Below the pieces are notes generated by a model that made no database searches, was not told the DNA's origin, and saw only the letters and a program-made list of their open reading frames with translations. Made by a program: the position numbers and the translations under genes. From JANQQZ01 sp039179915 (GTDB lineage Bacteria > Planctomycetota > Phycisphaerae > Phycisphaerales > UBA1924), in assembly GCA_039179915.1 (NCBI GenBank), contig JBCDEF010000170.1:1-5878 (forward strand): a stretch of DNA of 5,878 bases. The letters are read 5' to 3'. Of this stretch, positions 5,769 through 5,878 are shown piece after piece (the first letter of the stretch is position 1; each line of letters opens with the position of its first letter).

Positions 5769-5878
5769 CGCCAAGGTTCACCCCGAGCTCCGGCCGCACG
5801 CCGACCGGCTGGCACGGCTGATCAGCGAATTCACCTATCAGTTCAAGCAGATGAGCAAGAAGCACGACGCGGCGATGC
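5615..5878. repeat. Zero-spacer inverted repeat, diverged arms
   Basis: The arm 5615-5746 (read on the minus strand) and the arm 5747-5878 (read on the plus strand) align end to end without gaps. By hand count there are about 18 mismatches in 132 positions (about 86% identity). The centre lies between 5746 and 5747, inside TTCCTG (5737-5742) and CAGGAA (5751-5756). Both arms encode the same acyl-CoA-dehydrogenase-like segment in a head-to-head arrangement. The right arm runs off the window end. Confidence 0.85.
5747..5878 (+). pseudogene. Second partial copy of the acyl-CoA dehydrogenase segment
   Basis: Plus-strand frame 1 (codons from 5749) reads PRKTSDIAKVHPELRP, then HADRL, and continues to KKHDAAM at the window end. 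It matches the minus-strand fragment RRKAPEISSVHPELRP and YADRL. From VHPEL onward (codon 5776) only one residue differs (Tyr to His), while about eight codons differ silently. Before VHPEL most residues differ. It lacks any start and the N-terminal domains and is cut by the window edge. It could be part of a real second gene truncated by a rearrangement, or a homologous gene from another strain joined by misassembly. Confidence 0.5.

Noticed and set aside
4390..5865. A 491-codon open frame on the minus strand
   Set aside because: It lies over the E1 alpha and acyl-CoA-dehydrogenase-like genes in a different frame, is very Arg/Ala-rich, and has no family resemblance. It is a high-GC shadow and also crosses the palindrome junction.

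Overview
This is a GC-rich bacterial window, probably a metagenomic or draft contig because both ends look artificial. The organism cannot be fixed from sequence alone. GC content, gene style and heptamer repeats would suit Planctomycetota (Phycisphaerae-like), but that is a low-confidence impression.

Layout. Bases 1-97 are a very AT-rich, T-homopolymer block that does not resemble the rest. It abruptly replaces the 5' part of a DHH-family phosphoesterase gene (NrnA-like, + strand, to 853). This gene overlaps by ATGA a small DNA N4/N6-type methyltransferase gene (850-1599, +). A 51-base convergent gap with a weak hairpin follows.

On the minus strand, read right to left, lies a compact 2-oxoacid dehydrogenase operon. 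It comprises an acyl-CoA-dehydrogenase-like C-terminal fragment (5232 to about 5768), E1 alpha (4080-5213), E1 beta (3106-4080, one-base overlap with E1 alpha) and E2 acyltransferase (1651-2997). E1 and E2 together decarboxylate a 2-oxoacid and transfer the acyl group to CoA. E3 (lipoamide dehydrogenase) is not in the window. The proteins look most like the Gram-positive-type pyruvate dehydrogenase set, but the acyl-CoA-dehydrogenase neighbour leaves a branched-chain 2-oxoacid role possible.

Two structures stand out. First, the 108-base gap between the E1 beta and E2 genes is mostly two facing arrays of 7-bp repeats (GGCACTA-like, then TAGTGCC/TAGTCCC-like) that can fold back on each other in the operon mRNA. 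Second, the right end is a zero-spacer inverted repeat centred at 5746/5747. Its two arms encode diverged versions of the same acyl-CoA-dehydrogenase segment, about 86% identical in nucleotides with mostly synonymous differences away from the centre. This looks more like a join between two related genomes or gene copies than a simple fold-back of one molecule. I see no convincing undescribed system; the remaining genes are ordinary metabolism plus one orphan methyltransferase.
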